64,000 nucleotides of DNA, taken from the NCBI GenBank assembly GCA_014138725.1, contig JACJID010000001.1:1984001-2048000 (forward strand), in the 5' to 3' direction. This DNA comes from Kutzneria viridogrisea (GTDB taxonomy: Bacteria > Actinomycetota > Actinomycetes > Mycobacteriales > Pseudonocardiaceae). This document shows positions 62,228-64,000 of this stretch, piece by piece. Made by a program: the position numbers and the translations under genes. How positions within the stretch are numbered: the stretch's first letter is position 1; each line of letters begins with the position of its first letter. The notes under the pieces were generated by a model, which saw only the letters and a program-made list of their open reading frames with translations, searched no databases and was not told the origin of the DNA.

Positions 62228-63589
62228 TCAGCGGGCGCGCGCGTACCGGTCGGGTACGCCGATGACGGCGAAGCCGCTGATCAGCTCGCGGACGGCCGCC
62301 TGGCCGCGGCCGGCGTCAAGGTCGGCCAGGGTGGCCGCGTCCACGGTGGTGGCGGGCAGGTGGTAGTCGAGCATCGCGTGGTTCTCGAAGGCGTACCAGC
62401 AGGAGGGGAACTGGAAGAGCAACTGCTCGCCGGTGCCTGTCGGGGTGCGGTGGTAGACCGGGTTGACGGTGAGCGTGCCCGCGGCGTGCGGCCAGTGCCC
62501 GTCCGGGCGGGGGCGGGGTGCGGTGACGGGCCGGGGCGTGGCCAGGATGGTGATCCACTTCCGGGTGTCGGCCTGGTCCAGTGGGCGGGGTGCGGTGTTG
62601 GCGAGGTAGGCGCTGATCAGCTCCTGGTCGTCGAAGACCTGGTGGTGCAGGTCGCCGAGCAGGTCGGTGTAGCCGGTGGGGCTCAGCTCGCGGCCTTCGT
62701 TGGGCTGGACCAGGGCGTTGCCGGTTCGTGTGATCAGCAGTGGCCCGTCGGGGGTGGTGCGGCGCAGCTCGCCGACGAGGTGCTGCTTGCCGGGCAGCAG
62801 GTGGAAGGCGTCGGCGCACAGGGCGGCGGAGAACGCGCCCTCGGCGAAGGGCAGCGGGTCGGCGGCGTCGGCGCAGACGAACTGGGCCTTGGGGGCGAGG
62901 AAGTGGCGGGCGACCCAGAGCTGGAAGTAGTTGCGGTCGGTGCCGAGGACCTCGTGGCCGCGGTGGCCGATGGCGTGGGTGAGGTGGCCGAAGCCGCAGG
63001 CCAGGTCGAGCACGGGGCGCGGGTCGTGCTGGGGCAGCGTGCCCAGCAGGGCGAGCGCGGCGAGCGTGCGGGGCTGGGCGAAGCGGTGGAAGAAGTAGGT
63101 GTACTGCTCGCGGTCGATGCCGCGGGAGCGCAGGTAGAACAGTTGCATCCAGTCCTGGGCGGTCTGGCTGGCCGTGTCCTCGGTGAGCAGGCGGCGCACG
63201 GTGCGCCTGCGGTGCCAGCGGGCCAGGGGCAGGGCGGGGCCGGTGGTCAGCGCGGTGCGCAGGACGGGGACGCGGGGCAGTGGCCAGGGCAGTTCGGGGT
63301 CGAAGGCCAGCAGCCTGACCAGTGCCCGGTGGCCGCGGCCGGCGCGCACGTCGGCGAGCAGGGTGGCCACGGTGGGGCCGGGGACCTCGACGGTGTCGGT
63401 GGTGTGGTCCTGGACGGGGACCCGGCCGTGCCTGATGACAGGGATGCCGTCGATGACGGGGTAGCTGTGTGTGCCGCAGTCCAGGGTGCCGAACGGTCTG
63501 CCGGGCAGGGCGGGGCAGGGCACGGGAGTGTGGTGCAGCGGGGTTCGGCAGTGCGGGCAGCGCAGGCTGTGGTGCGGTGTCGTGCTCAC
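62228..63589 (-). CDS. Class I methyltransferase with N-terminal zinc-ribbon (Trm112-like) region
   Basis: 453 residues from GTG 63589; the longer open frame upstream overlaps the kdd control region. Near the N-terminus RCPHCRTPL and later DCGTHSYPVIDGIPVIRHG form a Trm112/UPF0434-type Cys-rich segment. The methyltransferase domain follows around residue 200: PVLDLACGFGHLTHAI (motif I), VLGTDRNYF and FVCADAADPLPFAEGAFSAALCADAFHLL. The fusion resembles actinobacterial ribosomal or natural-product methyltransferases; substrate unknown. It is placed between kamA and kdd. Confidence 0.8.
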   Translation of the reverse strand: MSTTPHHSLRCPHCRTPLHHTPVPCPALPGRPFGTLDCGTHSYPVIDGIPVIRHGRVPVQDHTTDTVEVPGPTVATLLADVRAGRGHRALVRLLAFDPELPWPLPRVPVLRTALTTGPALPLARWHRRRTVRRLLTEDTASQTAQDWMQLFYLRSRGIDREQYTYFFHRFAQPRTLAALALLGTLPQHDPRPVLDLACGFGHLTHAIGHRGHEVLGTDRNYFQLWVARHFLAPKAQFVCADAADPLPFAEGAFSAALCADAFHLLPGKQHLVGELRRTTPDGPLLITRTGNALVQPNEGRELSPTGYTDLLGDLHHQVFDDQELISAYLANTAPRPLDQADTRKWITILATPRPVTAPRPRPDGHWPHAAGTLTVNPVYHRTPTGTGEQLLFQFPSCWYAFENHAMLDYHLPATTVDAATLADLDAGRGQAAVRELISGFAVIGVPDRYARAR

Positions 63590-63672
63590 AGGGTGTTGAT
63601 CGACTCGGCCCGGCGGCGTGTTGAGTGCCGGTTCGGGCACGTTCGGGTGATGTCAGTTCCAGGAGGAGGACT

Positions 63673-64000
63673 GTGACCGTGTCGCGTGCGGGAGGTTCGG
63701 CCATCGGCTTGCACCGGGTGCTGGAGCCGGAGGGGGTGTTGCCGCAGCAGGCCCTGCGGTTGGACGCCTCGCCGGTGCCGTGGCCGGACGAGGTCGTGGT
63801 GGACGTGGAGCGGTTGAACCTGGACGCGGCCTCCTACCGGCAGTTGCGTGAGCAGCACGGGGATGGTGCGGCGGTGCGGGCCGCGGTGCTGGAGATCGTG
63901 GCGGCGCGGGGCAAGATGCAGAACCCGGTGACCGGGTCGGGCGGCATGCTGCTGGGCACGGTGCGCGAGGTGGGGCCCGACTCGCCGTTGGGGCTGAAGG
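63673..64000 (+). CDS. kdd: L-erythro-3,5-diaminohexanoate dehydrogenase, 3' truncated by the window edge
   Basis: 109 codons visible from GTG 63673, preceded by AGGAGGAGGA. The start GLHRVLEPEGVLPQQALRLD, then EVVVDVERLNLDAASYRQLRE and the block NPVTGSGGMLLGTVREVG match the conserved N-terminus of Kdd from the lysine fermentation pathway. Kdd oxidatively deaminates 3,5-diaminohexanoate, the product of beta-lysine 5,6-aminomutase. The remainder of the gene, and presumably kamDE, lie beyond the window. Confidence 0.85.
   Translation, partial: MTVSRAGGSAIGLHRVLEPEGVLPQQALRLDASPVPWPDEVVVDVERLNLDAASYRQLREQHGDGAAVRAAVLEIVAARGKMQNPVTGSGGMLLGTVREVGPDSPLGLK

Overview
The window is high-GC actinomycete DNA with strong third-position G/C bias, many GTG starts and ATGA/GTGA stop-start overlaps. 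Gene content and order (a HelY helicase, an Rv2091c-like membrane protein, an Rv2090-like 5'-3' exonuclease and a PepE-like peptidase in mycobacterial orientation, plus an Eis-like acetyltransferase) fit a Pseudonocardiales-type genome. That placement is inference. The first kilobase is clearly different: AT-rich, ordinary mixed codon use and a truncated HerA-type ATPase, so probably the edge of an acquired island. A small HTH gene and a decayed type I-E-like CRISPR remnant follow it.

Region by region: (1) 1.1-3.5 kb: HTH gene, CRISPR relic, and a TetR/epoxide-hydrolase divergent pair with two palindromic operators that touch both start codons. (2) 3.5-12.7 kb: a complete purine-degradation island. 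Uricase, HIU hydrolase and OHCU decarboxylase run leftward; hydroxypyruvate isomerase, tartronate-semialdehyde reductase, glyoxylate carboligase, glycerate kinase, allantoinase and allantoicase run rightward. Together they take urate to allantoin, allantoate and ureidoglycolate and recycle glyoxylate to glycerate. (3) 12.7-33 kb: mostly housekeeping genes (DinB-like, nucleotidyltransferase, 5'-nucleotidase, exonuclease/polymerase, eqolisin protease, two paralogous methyltransferases, HelY, Eis-like, an MprF-like membrane protein, 5'-3' exonuclease, M24 peptidase, Lrp regulator). (4) 33.4-44.9 kb: a tightly coupled biosynthetic operon of ten genes plus a trailing acetyltransferase. It encodes an HxE Fe(II)/2-oxoglutarate oxygenase, an AurF-type diiron N-oxygenase, a divergent KamA-type radical SAM aminomutase, an enolase-superfamily epimerase, an LDH2-type dehydrogenase, two ATP-grasp ligases, a FemAB/GNAT-like transferase, a class IV aminotransferase and an MFS exporter. 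There is no NRPS or PKS. I recognise no described pathway with this gene set, and it is the best candidate here for an undescribed system. (5) 45-59.4 kb: secreted hydrolases, a TetR/TetX-like flavin monooxygenase module, a beta-1,3-glucanase with a LacI-type operator, a NYN nuclease-cold shock fusion, small membrane proteins, regulators and a drug-efflux-like MFS. A promoter motif recurs three times between 51.9 and 55.0 kb. (6) 59.7-64 kb: imine reductase-like protein, a lysine 2,3-aminomutase, a methyltransferase and the 5' end of a 3,5-diaminohexanoate dehydrogenase. The last two lysine-pathway genes suggest a beta-lysine route that continues beyond the window.

Working picture: the strain degrades purines, secretes glucanases and peptidases, and probably makes a small ligase-assembled amino-acid-derived metabolite containing a beta-amino acid and an oxidised nitrogen. 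All functions are read from sequence motifs and remembered family patterns; no database search was possible.
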